Positions 25,878 to 35,631 of a stretch of DNA of 54,159 nucleotides are shown one piece after another. The stretch is from NCBI GenBank assembly GCA_003160215.1, contig PLQW01000268.1:441-54599 (forward strand), written 5' to 3'. Each line of letters starts with the position of its first letter. Position 1 is the first letter of the stretch. Under the pieces are notes generated by a model, which was not told the origin of the DNA, ran no database searches, and saw nothing but the letters and a program-made list of their open reading frames with translations. The DNA is from Acidobacteriaceae bacterium. Lineage in GTDB: Bacteria; Acidobacteriota; Terriglobia; Terriglobales; Acidobacteriaceae. Made by a program: the position numbers and the translations under genes.

Positions 25878-28800
25878 ATGGAAAAAGAGATCCCGAACAA
25901 GTCTGAGGCAGTCTGTCCCAGCAAATTAGAGCTTGTCCAGATTCAAGACAAGCTCGCGCGCGCCAAAAGTGGCCCACAGTATTGGCGCTGCCTGGAAGAG
26001 TTGGCCCAGACGGACGGCTTCGTGGAAATGTTGCACCGGGAGTTCCCGCGGCAGGCATCGGTCTGGCCTGAGGGCGCTTCGCGCCGCGACTTCATGAAGC
26101 TGATGAGCGCCTCGCTGGCGTTGGCGGGATTGTCGGCGTGCGTGAAGCAGCCGCTGGAGCCCATCGTCCCTTATGTGCGACAGCCGCAAGAGATCGTCTT
26201 GGGCGAGCCGCTCTTTTTCGCCAGTGCCATGCCGTTCGGCGCCTACGCCACGCCCGTGCTGGTGGAGAGCCACGAAGGCCGTCCGACGAAGGTGGACGGA
26301 AATCCCGAGCATCCGGCGGGTCTGGGAGGAAGCGACGTTTTCGTGCAGGCTTCCATCCTCGACATGTACGATCCCGACCGCTCGCAGACCATAACCTACC
26401 TGGGCGAAATGAACACCTGGAGCGGATTCAACCTCGCTCTCAAGGGACCTCTGAATTCGCAAAAGGCGGTCAAGGGAGGCGGGCTGCGGATTCTCAGCCA
26501 CACCGTTGGTTCTCCAACCATGGCCTCGCTGATGGACCAGGTACAGGCAGCCTATCCCGAGTCGAAGTGGGTGCAGTATGAGCCCCTGAATCGTGACAAC
26601 GTTCGAGCTGGAGCGAAGCTGGCGTTCGGGCAGTACATGGAAACGCGTTACAACCTGGAAAAGGCCGACATCATTCTGACCCTCGATGGCGACTTCCTTT
26701 CCAGCGGGTTTCCCGGGTTCCTTTACTATGCCCGCTCTTTTGCGGCCAGACGCAATCCCGATTTGAAAGAAAAGATGGCGCGCTTCTACGCCATTGAGAG
26801 CACGCCGACCAATACCGCCGGCAAAGCCGATCATCGGCTGCCGGTTCGCGCGTCGGAAGTGGAGCAACTGGCGCGGGCCATTGCCGCGGGATTGGGCGTT
26901 GGCGGTGGAGCTTCGGCGAAACCCGAGCATCGGAAGTTCGTCGCCGCGTTGGTTAAAGATCTCCAGGCGCACCGAGGGGCTGCGGTGGTGATTCCCGGAG
27001 ACAACCAACCGCCGGCGGTACATGCACTGGCGCACGCCATGAATCAGGCGCTGGGCGCAACCGGCAATACCGTGGTTTACACCGATCCGGTGGAAGCCAA
27101 GCCGCAGGAGCAGACGGCGGCGTTGAAAGATCTGGTCGGCGAAATGAACGCCGGCAAGGTGGACCTGCTGCTCATTGTGGGCGCGAATCCGGCTTATGAC
27201 GCCCCTGCGGATTTCGATTTCGCAGCAGCCATGAACAAGGTCCCGCTGCGCGTGCAGCACAGCCTCTATCAGGACGAGACCAGCGATCACGTTCACTGGC
27301 ACATTAACGGCACCCATTATCTGGAAGAGTGGGGAGACGGCCGGGCCTTCGACGGAACTTATAGCATCATGCAGCCACTCATTGCCCCTCTTTACAACGG
27401 CAAGAGCGAATACGAATTCATATTTTCCCTGGTTGGTTCCTCAGAGACCGCGGGCTACGACATCGTTCGCAAGTACTGGCAGGCCAAGATGCAGGGCGGT
27501 GACTTCGATGCTCAGTGGCGCAAGGCGCTGAACGACGGTTTCGTGGCCAACACCGCGTCACCTGCGAAGGGCCTCTCCGCCCGGGACGGCAACATCCCAG
27601 CGGCGAACAATGGTGGCAATAGCGAAGCGATGGAGGTCATGTTCCGTCGCGACCCGCTGATCTACGACGGCAGCAAGGCCAACAACGGCTGGCTACAGGA
27701 GACCCCGAAGCCGATCACCAATCTCTGTTGGGACAATGCCGTTTTGATCAGCCCGAACACGGCCAAGAAGCAGGGGCTGGTCACTGGCGACATCGTCGAG
27801 ATCGACGTCAATGGACGCAAGCAGAAAGGCCCGATCTGGCCGCAGCCCGGACATCCTGACAATTCCATCACCGTTTTTCTCGGGTACGGACGCACCAAGG
27901 CGGGTCGCGTCGGGAATGGTGTCGGATTCGACTTCTATCAAGTTCGCACCAGCGATGCTGCGTGGATGGCGAACGCCGAGATCAGCAAAGTGGGCGCAGG
28001 ATACGGGTTCGCCCACCCGCAAGGTTTTCAGTACATCGACTATTCCGATCTTCCCAAGGGCACCGAGCCGCTCAGCAACCGTCACATTATTCGCAAAGCC
28101 ACCTTGCAGGATTTCATCAAGAACCCCAACTTCGCGCACGAAGGAATCGAGTCGCCCGGGCCGGAGATGACGCTCTACCCCAACTATCAGTACACCGAGC
28201 TGAAGTGGGGCATGACCATCGACATGAACTCGTGCATTGGCTGCAAAACCTGCATCGTAGCTTGCCAGGCGGAGAACAATATTCCCGTCGTAGGCAAGGA
28301 GCAGACGATGCGCGGCCGGCAGATGCAATGGTTGCGGGTGGATGTGTACTACGAAGGCGGCACCGAGAATCCGGCGGTTTACTACCAGCCGATCCCGTGC
28401 CAGCAGTGCGAGAACGCTCCTTGCGAAGTGGTTTGCCCGGTCGGCGCCACGGTGCATAGCACCGAGGGCCTGAATGACATGGTGTACAACCGCTGCGTCG
28501 GTACGCGGTATTGCTCCAACAACTGTCCGTACAAGGTGCGCCGCTTCAACTTCCTGCTCTTCCAGGACTTTGAAACTCCGCAGTTCAAGATGATGCGCAA
28601 TCCCGAAGTCAGCGTGCGCAGCCGAGGCGTCATGGAGAAGTGTACGTACTGCGTGCAGCGCATCACGCACGGCCGCATCACGGCGGAGAAGGAAAACCGC
28701 AAGGTGCGCGATGGCGAAGTGATCACCGCCTGCCAGCAGGCTTGCCCGGCGGGCGCCATTGTCTTTGGCGATTTGAACGATCCGAACAGCCGCGTGGCCA

Positions 28801-28922
28801 AGCTCAAAGCCCAGCAGCGCAATTACAACCTGCTGGAAGACCTGAACACGCGTCCTCGCACCTCGTACATGGCGGTGGTGCAGAACCCGAACCCTGAACT
28901 TGACCAGTCGGAGCCCAGTTAG
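25878..28922 (+). CDS. actB: ACIII subunit ActB, fused molybdopterin-oxidoreductase-like and Fe-S protein
   Basis: A 1014-residue periplasmic subunit. SRRDFMKLMSASLALAGLSAC (residues 68-88) combines a twin-arginine export signal with a lipobox ending at Cys88, after an unusually long 67-residue N-terminal extension, which is normal for ActB. Residues 90-760 resemble a molybdopterin oxidoreductase that in ACIII carries no molybdenum. The C-terminal 250 residues are ferredoxin-like: Cys786/789/792/796, Cys841/844/849/853, Cys873/879/883, Cys922/925 and Cys952/956. This matches three 4Fe-4S clusters and one 3Fe-4S cluster. It takes electrons from the quinol site in ActC/ActF. Confidence 0.93.
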   Translation: MEKEIPNKSEAVCPSKLELVQIQDKLARAKSGPQYWRCLEELAQTDGFVEMLHREFPRQASVWPEGASRRDFMKLMSASLALAGLSACVKQPLEPIVPYVRQPQEIVLGEPLFFASAMPFGAYATPVLVESHEGRPTKVDGNPEHPAGLGGSDVFVQASILDMYDPDRSQTITYLGEMNTWSGFNLALKGPLNSQKAVKGGGLRILSHTVGSPTMASLMDQVQAAYPESKWVQYEPLNRDNVRAGAKLAFGQYMETRYNLEKADIILTLDGDFLSSGFPGFLYYARSFAARRNPDLKEKMARFYAIESTPTNTAGKADHRLPVRASEVEQLARAIAAGLGVGGGASAKPEHRKFVAALVKDLQAHRGAAVVIPGDNQPPAVHALAHAMNQALGATGNTVVYTDPVEAKPQEQTAALKDLVGEMNAGKVDLLLIVGANPAYDAPADFDFAAAMNKVPLRVQHSLYQDETSDHVHWHINGTHYLEEWGDGRAFDGTYSIMQPLIAPLYNGKSEYEFIFSLVGSSETAGYDIVRKYWQAKMQGGDFDAQWRKALNDGFVANTASPAKGLSARDGNIPAANNGGNSEAMEVMFRRDPLIYDGSKANNGWLQETPKPITNLCWDNAVLISPNTAKKQGLVTGDIVEIDVNGRKQKGPIWPQPGHPDNSITVFLGYGRTKAGRVGNGVGFDFYQVRTSDAAWMANAEISKVGAGYGFAHPQGFQYIDYSDLPKGTEPLSNRHIIRKATLQDFIKNPNFAHEGIESPGPEMTLYPNYQYTELKWGMTIDMNSCIGCKTCIVACQAENNIPVVGKEQTMRGRQMQWLRVDVYYEGGTENPAVYYQPIPCQQCENAPCEVVCPVGATVHSTEGLNDMVYNRCVGTRYCSNNCPYKVRRFNFLLFQDFETPQFKMMRNPEVSVRSRGVMEKCTYCVQRITHGRITAEKENRKVRDGEVITACQQACPAGAIVFGDLNDPNSRVAKLKAQQRNYNLLEDLNTRPRTSYMAVVQNPNPELDQSEPS

Positions 28923-28924
28923 CG

Positions 28925-30315
<1,391 letters not shown>

Positions 30316-30319
<4 letters not shown>

Positions 30320-30864
30320 GCCACGCACAGCTCTCACCGGCAATCTACGGCATTCTCGCCGAGTTCGATTCGTCCACCGATCTGGTCTATGCGGCCAAGG
30401 CCGCCTATGCCGCCGGCTACCGCAAGATGGACGCTTACAGCCCGTTTCCCATCGAAGAGGCCAGCGACGCCATCGGCTTCCACACCAGCCGCGTGCCGCT
30501 TATCGTGTTGCTGGGCGGACTGCTGGGTGGTCTTTCGGGCTACGGCCTGCAGTACTGGATCAACGTGATTTCCTATCCGCTAAACATCGGGGGAAAGCCA
30601 TATAACGCCTGGCCGGCGTTTATTGTCCCAACTTTCGAAATGACCATCCTGTTCGCCGGACTTGCGGGCGTCCTCGGGATGTTCGCCTTGAACGGGCTGC
30701 CCATGCCGTATCACCCGCTGTTCAACGTCGATCGCTTTTCCGCCGTCACCCGCGACAAATTTTTCCTGTGCGTGGAAGCCGCCGATCCCAAGTTCGATGT
30801 GGTGGACACGCAGCGATTCATGGAGAGTCTGAAGCCGGTGTCGATTTCGGAGGTGCCCCATTAA
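30316..30864 (+). CDS. actD: ACIII subunit ActD (DUF3341)
   Basis: A 182-residue DUF3341 protein with two membrane helices (about 60-80 and 105-128) and a cytoplasmic N-terminal domain beginning YGILAEFDSSTDLVYAAKAA. It is a structural subunit of ACIII without a cofactor. The GTG start overlaps the actC stop (GTGA), and GGAGG lies at 30301. Its own 3' end carries the ribosome site for actE. Confidence 0.92.
30849..30862 (+). promoter_or_regulatory. Shine-Dalgarno pointing to an ATT start for actE
   Basis: GGAGG at 30849-30853 sits exactly six bases before ATT at 30860-30862, which overlaps the actD TAA (ATTAA). No ATG or GTG in the actE frame follows before the signal sequence. Confidence 0.55.
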
Positions 30865-31612
30865 TCGGTTAGCGAAATTCGACACCCGGGCATCGATAGC
30901 GGCCCACCGCTCCGGAAACGGCGAATACCCGGTCCGCAAGGCGGCGGTTTACATCTTGCTGGCATCGGCGTTGCTCTTGCTCTCGGGCTGCCGCGAAGAT
31001 ATGCAGAACCAGCCGTACTACCGCCCGCTGCGCGAAAGCGATTTCTACGCCGATAAGCGTTCGGCGCGGCCCATTATCGCGGGGACGGTGGCGCGTGGGC
31101 ATTTGAATGCCGACACCTACTTCTACACCGGCAAATTAGGCAGTAACGATGGCGATTACATGCCCTTTCCGGTGACGGCCGAGGTGATGGCGCGCGGACA
31201 ACAGCGCTTCAACATCTACTGTGCGCCCTGCCACTCGGAACTCGGCGACGGCAACGGCATGATCGTGCAGCGTGGTTATAAGCGCCCGCCTTCGTACAAC
31301 ACGGACCGTCTGCGCAAGGCCCCGATCGGATATTTCTTTGACGTTATGACCAATGGCTTTGGCGCCATGCCCGACTATGCCGGACAGGTCCCGGCGCAGG
31401 ACCGCTGGGCGATCGCCGCCTACATTCGGGCTTTGCAGTTGAGCCAGCACGCCACTGAGTCCGATGTTCCACCCGGTCAGCAGATTGCCCAACAGCCGCC
31501 ACCGGGCGTTGTCATCATGCCGCCCTATGACACTCAGGGAGCCACCACTGCCACGTCCACTCCTCCCAAGCCGAATGCGGCCCCGGCCAAGGGAGGCGAA
31601 GCAAAACCATGA
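30860..31612 (+). CDS. actE: ACIII subunit ActE, lipoprotein mono-haem cytochrome c
   Basis: A periplasmic lipoprotein cytochrome c that passes electrons from ACIII to the oxidase. From ATT 30860 the product is 250 residues, with basic VRKAAVY, a hydrophobic core and lipobox LLSGC at Cys44. From TTG 30956 it is 218 residues, but then the signal peptide would be only 11 residues with no positive charge, so I prefer ATT. One haem site, CAPCH, follows FNIYCAP, with a Met ligand candidate in FGAMPDYAGQV. The C-terminal 50 residues are Pro-rich. It overlaps actF by 4 bases. Confidence 0.88.
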   Translation: MNRLAKFDTRASIAAHRSGNGEYPVRKAAVYILLASALLLLSGCREDMQNQPYYRPLRESDFYADKRSARPIIAGTVARGHLNADTYFYTGKLGSNDGDYMPFPVTAEVMARGQQRFNIYCAPCHSELGDGNGMIVQRGYKRPPSYNTDRLRKAPIGYFFDVMTNGFGAMPDYAGQVPAQDRWAIAAYIRALQLSQHATESDVPPGQQIAQQPPPGVVIMPPYDTQGATTATSTPPKPNAAPAKGGEAKP

Positions 31613-32817
31613 GCAGAGAAATTCCACAGCTTGGACAGGCCGAGTACGCTGTTCCCGCCGAGGCGGCGCAGTGGCAGAAGCGCTCGCTGATTGTAGGCGT
31701 GGCCGGCGCCATCCTGTGCGTCATCGGCGCCGTGACCTCGCTGGACCAGTTCCTGCGCGGCTACCTGATCGCCTATATTTTGTTGCTGGGACTCAGCCTT
31801 GGCTGCCTGGCTTTGCTGATGGTGCAACATCTTTCCGGCGGACTGTGGGGCTTGGTGATCCGCCGCGTACTGGAAGCCGCCAGCAAGTGTCTTCCGCTGA
31901 TGTTCGTGTTGTTTCTGCCGATCCTGTTCGGGCGGCAACACCTGTACGCGTGGATGACCGACCCCTCGCTGACAGCGCGGAATAGTTGGTACTTGCACAC
32001 GTCGGGCTTGACCGGCTGGATTGCCCGCTGGATCCTCTACTTCGCGATTTGGGGATGGCTCGCCTCCACGCTGACCAGCCGTGGCGATCAACAGGATCGT
32101 CCTTTGGTTGCGGGTTCCTGGCCGCGCTTTCAGGGACTAAGCGGTCTCGGACTGGTGCTGTATTCCTTGACGGTGTCTTTCGCGGTAGTGGACTGGGTGA
32201 TGTCGCTCGATCCCCAATGGGGCTCGACGATCTATGGGCTCATCTTCATCGCTGGGCAGGGCTTGTCGGCGCTGGCGTTTAGCGTTGTGATGCTGACGCT
32301 CTTTACGCGCTACAGCCCGTATCGCGAAATCGTCAAGCCGATGCAGTTCCACGATATCGGCAAATTGATGCTGGCGTTCGTGATGCTATTCGCCTACTTC
32401 TCGTTCTCGCAGTGGCTCATCATCTGGGCGGGCAATCTGCCGGAGGAGATCGGCTGGTATCTGCACCGTATACGTGGGGGATGGGGCGTGGTCGCGCTGC
32501 TCATCATCCTGTTCCACTTTGCACTGCCCTTCGCGCTGCTGCTGTCGCGGGAACTCAAGCGCGCCGGCAGTCGCCTTATTGGCCTGGCAATTTTTCTCAT
32601 CTTCATGCGGCTGGTGGACATCTATTGGTACGTAGTACCGAACTTTGCCCACGAACACGGACACTTCTACCTCAGCCCCTGGTACATCGTCGCGCCCATT
32701 GCGGTGGGCGGATTGTGGCTAACCTACTTCTTCTACAACCTGCGGCAGCGGCCACTGTTACCGCTGTACGAGCCGCAGATACCGAGCCTGTTGCACCAGA
32801 GGATCCATGGCCACTGA
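31609..32817 (+). CDS. actF: ACIII subunit ActF, second membrane quinol-related subunit
   Basis: A 402-residue integral membrane protein with about ten hydrophobic segments, paralogous in fold to ActC. GRQHLYAWM, SLDPQWGSTIYG and NLPEEIGWYLHR are typical loops. In solved ACIII structures this subunit lacks, or only partly forms, a quinol site and completes the membrane domain. The ATG overlaps the actE TGA (ATGA). Confidence 0.92.
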   Translation: MSREIPQLGQAEYAVPAEAAQWQKRSLIVGVAGAILCVIGAVTSLDQFLRGYLIAYILLLGLSLGCLALLMVQHLSGGLWGLVIRRVLEAASKCLPLMFVLFLPILFGRQHLYAWMTDPSLTARNSWYLHTSGLTGWIARWILYFAIWGWLASTLTSRGDQQDRPLVAGSWPRFQGLSGLGLVLYSLTVSFAVVDWVMSLDPQWGSTIYGLIFIAGQGLSALAFSVVMLTLFTRYSPYREIVKPMQFHDIGKLMLAFVMLFAYFSFSQWLIIWAGNLPEEIGWYLHRIRGGWGVVALLIILFHFALPFALLLSRELKRAGSRLIGLAIFLIFMRLVDIYWYVVPNFAHEHGHFYLSPWYIVAPIAVGGLWLTYFFYNLRQRPLLPLYEPQIPSLLHQRIHGH

Positions 32818-33394
32818 GAACTCCAAATACGATCCCTTGCGGAACCCGGAAGTCGATTACGAGCGCGCGGACCTAAGCGCGCGAGGGGTCGTGCTATTTC
32901 TGCTGGGGCTCCTGGTGGCTGGCGTATTTATCGAGCTGGTTCTTTGGGGAATGTTCCGCTTCATGGCGAAGAGCGATGTCTTGTTCCCGCAGCCCCAACC
33001 CAACCCGATGATGAGCGCGCGAAAGCTTGCGCCGGCGCGTGTTCCCAGATCCGTGCTGCAGAACAATCCGCCGGAGGACATCATGGTCTTTCCGGAGCCA
33101 CGCCTGCAAACGGGCGATACGGCTGACATGAACAGGTTCCTGTATTCGGAGCAGAAGACCCTGAATCCGGACCAGCCGTTCATGGACCAGAGCGGCGCAG
33201 TCCATATCCCAATCTCACAAGCGATGAAGCTTGTCGAGGAGCGAGGTTTGCCGGTGCGTCCGAATGCACCGCCGCCGGACGTCAACACCCAAACCGACGC
33301 CGGTAACACGAAGATGTTAAACGTCCAAGTGGGACCGCTCGCGCCGGAGACTTCCGGCATGAAGGGGCAAAAGGCAGAGGGCGAAAAGCCGTGA
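32807..33394 (+). CDS. single-helix membrane-anchored protein of the ACIII operon
   Basis: A 195-residue protein overlapping actF by 11 bases. One membrane helix (about 26-50, RGVVLFLLGLLVAGVFIELVL) anchors a Pro-rich periplasmic part. Near 75-120 it reads PPEDIMVFPEPRLQTGD, then DMNRFLYSEQKTLN, and it ends in a low-complexity tail. No cofactor motif. Similar small subunits follow actF in acidobacterial ACIII operons as I recall; it may be an accessory or assembly protein. Confidence 0.7.
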   Translation: MATENSKYDPLRNPEVDYERADLSARGVVLFLLGLLVAGVFIELVLWGMFRFMAKSDVLFPQPQPNPMMSARKLAPARVPRSVLQNNPPEDIMVFPEPRLQTGDTADMNRFLYSEQKTLNPDQPFMDQSGAVHIPISQAMKLVEERGLPVRPNAPPPDVNTQTDAGNTKMLNVQVGPLAPETSGMKGQKAEGEKP

Positions 33395-33434
33395 TAGTTG
33401 TTTTTGGCGGCGGGCGCAAGAGAGTGGGGAAGAA

Positions 33435-33570
33435 CTAGAAGCTATCTCATAAATCCGGTTTTGAAGGGGCACGGCTTCAGCCGTGCCGTAGATGGCGGTT
33501 TTACAGACTGGGTTTTAGCCCCTGAGGTACTTCGGTTTGGCCCCTCCAGTATTTATGAGATGGCTTCTAG
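33435..33570. mobile_element. MITE-like element with 20-bp terminal inverted repeats
   Basis: CTAGAAGCTATCTCATAAAT (33435-33454) and its inverted copy (33551-33570, one mismatch) bound a 136-bp noncoding sequence. Inside is a perfect palindrome, GGCACGGCT-TC-AGCCGTGCC (33468-33487), and two GCCCCTnnAG-type words. Size, terminal repeats and lack of coding fit a miniature inverted-repeat transposable element. No clear target-site duplication is visible. Confidence 0.6.
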
Positions 33571-33594
33571 TTTCGGGGTTGTAAGCAAAAGCAA

Positions 33595-33681
33595 GCCCGC
33601 AAGGGCGAAACAATAATAGCCCAGCGCGTAAGCGCTGGGTGGGTTGAGAAATAGAACCGAGTCCCGTAGGGACGGCACAGG
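33595..33681. repeat. cluster of three short palindromes
   Basis: GCCC-GCAA-GGGC (33595-33606), CCCAGCGC-GTAA-GCGCTGGG (33620-33639) and GTCCC-GTA-GGGAC (33661-33673) occur in tandem in the 339-base gap between the ACIII operon and the SCO gene. The combination is a dispersed acidobacterial intergenic element as I recall. No gene seen. Confidence 0.55.
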
Positions 33682-33733
33682 TTCTCAAGCGGTTTCGTAA
33701 CATGCGCTCGGCGCAGGAATTGGATTTAGAGCA

Positions 33734-34618
33734 GTGAAACGTTTGTGGTGGGAAATCGCGAAAGGGCTGGCAATTCTGGTGACAACCGGCATCTGTGCCG
33801 CTGCCCAGCCGCCTTCTTCTTTTCAGGACAAGAGCTCAAGCTCCGCTTCCCAGGTCAGTCCAGCCGACCTGTCAAACGTCGGGATCGAGCAGCGGCTCGA
33901 CCAGCAGGTGCCGCTCGATCTGCAGTTCAAGGATGAGACGGGAAAGACGGTGCGGCTCGGCGACTACTTTAAGTCAGGCCGGCCCGTTCTTTTGAACCTA
34001 GTGTACTACACCTGCCCCATGCTGTGTGGGGAGGAATTAGCGGGCGAGGCGAGTGCGCTCGGCGTGCTGCGATTTACTCCGGGTAATGAGTACGAAGTAG
34101 TATCGGTGAGCTTCAACCCAGACGAGACTCCCAAAGATGCGTCCGAGAAAAAACAGGTTTACATCGCGCGCATGAATGAGCATCTGGAGCACAAGACCAA
34201 TGGCGAGGGCTGGCATTTCCTGACAGGTCAGCAGTCCGAGATCAAACAACTGGCCGATGCGGTGGGCTTCCACTACCGCCGCGACCCGCGCACCGGACAG
34301 TTCATTCACGCCGCCGGAATCATGATCGTGACCCCGGCCGGCAAGATCGCTCAGTACTACTACGGAGTTGAATTCTCTCCGAAGGACATTCGCCTGGGCT
34401 TGATTGAGGCTTCGCGCGACAAGATTGGCACCCTGGTCGACCAGGTAACGCTGTACTGCTATCACTACGATCCCAATACTGGGCGATACGGCGCCGTGGT
34501 CTCCAACATCATGCGGCTGGCTGGGGCCGCGACCATGCTGATTCTCGGCGGCTTCCTCGTCGTGATGTTTAAGCGTGAGTCTAACGGCGGCAAAAACGGA
34601 ACAGGACGGGCCCGATAG
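33734..34618 (+). CDS. SCO1/SenC family copper chaperone for cytochrome oxidase
   Basis: A 294-residue protein that delivers copper to, or reduces, the CuA site of the oxidase encoded next. A signal segment (about 10-24) is followed by a thioredoxin fold with the copper ligands Cys94 and Cys98 (TCPMLC) and His192 (FIHAAGIMIV). A C-terminal membrane helix (about 260-282) anchors it to the membrane, as in longer bacterial SCO proteins. GTG start. Two bases separate it from coxB. Confidence 0.92.
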   Translation: MKRLWWEIAKGLAILVTTGICAAAQPPSSFQDKSSSSASQVSPADLSNVGIEQRLDQQVPLDLQFKDETGKTVRLGDYFKSGRPVLLNLVYYTCPMLCGEELAGEASALGVLRFTPGNEYEVVSVSFNPDETPKDASEKKQVYIARMNEHLEHKTNGEGWHFLTGQQSEIKQLADAVGFHYRRDPRTGQFIHAAGIMIVTPAGKIAQYYYGVEFSPKDIRLGLIEASRDKIGTLVDQVTLYCYHYDPNTGRYGAVVSNIMRLAGAATMLILGGFLVVMFKRESNGGKNGTGRAR

Positions 34619-34620
34619 AT

Positions 34621-35607
34621 ATGTGGAAGAACCTCCCACTCTTTCCTGAGCGTGCCTCGGCACTGGCATGGCAGGTGGACGGACTTTATTTTCTGCTGAT
34701 CGCAGTATCGGCGTTTTTCACGCTGCTGATTTTTGCTTTGATCTTCGTCTTCGCGGTCAAGTATCGCCGGTCGGTCCATCCTCATGCGGTGCAGATTGAA
34801 GGCTCGCTGCCGCTGGAACTGGCGTGGACGCTGATTCCCCTGGGAATCTGCATGATCTTTTTCGCCTGGGGCTCGCTGATCTATTTCCAGGAGGCGCGCC
34901 CGCCGAAGGGCGCGATGGAAGTTTACGCCGTAGCCAAGCAGTGGATGTGGAAATTCGAATATGAAAACGGGCAGCGCGATATCAACCAGCTTCACGTGCC
35001 AGTCGGTCGCGATGTCAAGTTGATCATGAGTTCGCAGGACGCGATCCACAGCTTCTTCGTGCCGGCATTTCGTATCAAGATGGACGTGCTTCCCGGACGA
35101 TTTACCACGACTTGGTTTCGGCCTACGAAGGTTGGAACTTATCACCTATTCTGCTCGCAATATTGCGGCACGGACCACTCCGGCATGATCGGCCAAGTCA
35201 TCGTGATGGAGCCTGCCGCGTACCAGGCGTGGATGAGTGGTGGGGCTTCCTCGGGTACGCTGGCGTCCAACGGGCAGCAGCTTTTCCAGCAGTTGGGATG
35301 CGCGACCTGCCACCGGTTCGATACCCAGGGACGCGGTCCCAACCTGACTGGCGTCTTCGGTAAGCCGGTGCTGCTGGAGGACGGGCGCACGGTAATAGCC
35401 GACGAGAACTATATTCGCGAGTCCATTCTTATTCCGGGCGCCAAGATCGTTTCGGGTTTCAAGCCCATCATGCCCACCTTCCAAGGACAAGTTTCGGAAG
35501 AGAACTTGATGGCGCTTGTGGCCTACGTCAAATCGCTGGCGCAAGCGCAACAGAAGGGAGCGGCGAGCGATAACTCGTCCGTTCCGGATACGCCGAACTC
35601 GCAATGA
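34621..35607 (+). CDS. coxB: cytochrome c oxidase subunit II with fused haem c (caa3 type)
   Basis: A 328-residue subunit II. Two membrane helices (about 22-46 and 66-90) are followed by a cupredoxin domain with CuA ligands His143, Cys178, Cys182, His186 and Met189 (CSQYCGTDHSGM). The residue normally Glu in CSEXCG is Gln180. A C-terminal cytochrome c domain (about 215-310) has CATCH (227-231) and a distal Met in IMPTF (284). The fused haem makes this a caa3 oxidase, which can take electrons directly from ActE. Confidence 0.95.
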   Translation: MWKNLPLFPERASALAWQVDGLYFLLIAVSAFFTLLIFALIFVFAVKYRRSVHPHAVQIEGSLPLELAWTLIPLGICMIFFAWGSLIYFQEARPPKGAMEVYAVAKQWMWKFEYENGQRDINQLHVPVGRDVKLIMSSQDAIHSFFVPAFRIKMDVLPGRFTTTWFRPTKVGTYHLFCSQYCGTDHSGMIGQVIVMEPAAYQAWMSGGASSGTLASNGQQLFQQLGCATCHRFDTQGRGPNLTGVFGKPVLLEDGRTVIADENYIRESILIPGAKIVSGFKPIMPTFQGQVSEENLMALVAYVKSLAQAQQKGAASDNSSVPDTPNSQ

Positions 35608-35631
35608 GGCATTAGACCCTAAAGGTGTGAC

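Noticed and set aside
26097-26160. Possible molybdenum cofactor enzyme function for ActB
   Set aside because: The operon context and fused Fe-S domain identify it as ACIII ActB, which as a family lacks the molybdenum cofactor.
35161-35190. Loss of CuA function because Glu of CSEXCG is Gln
   Set aside because: That residue binds CuA through its backbone carbonyl and Gln occurs at this position in other oxidases as far as I recall; all side-chain ligands are present.
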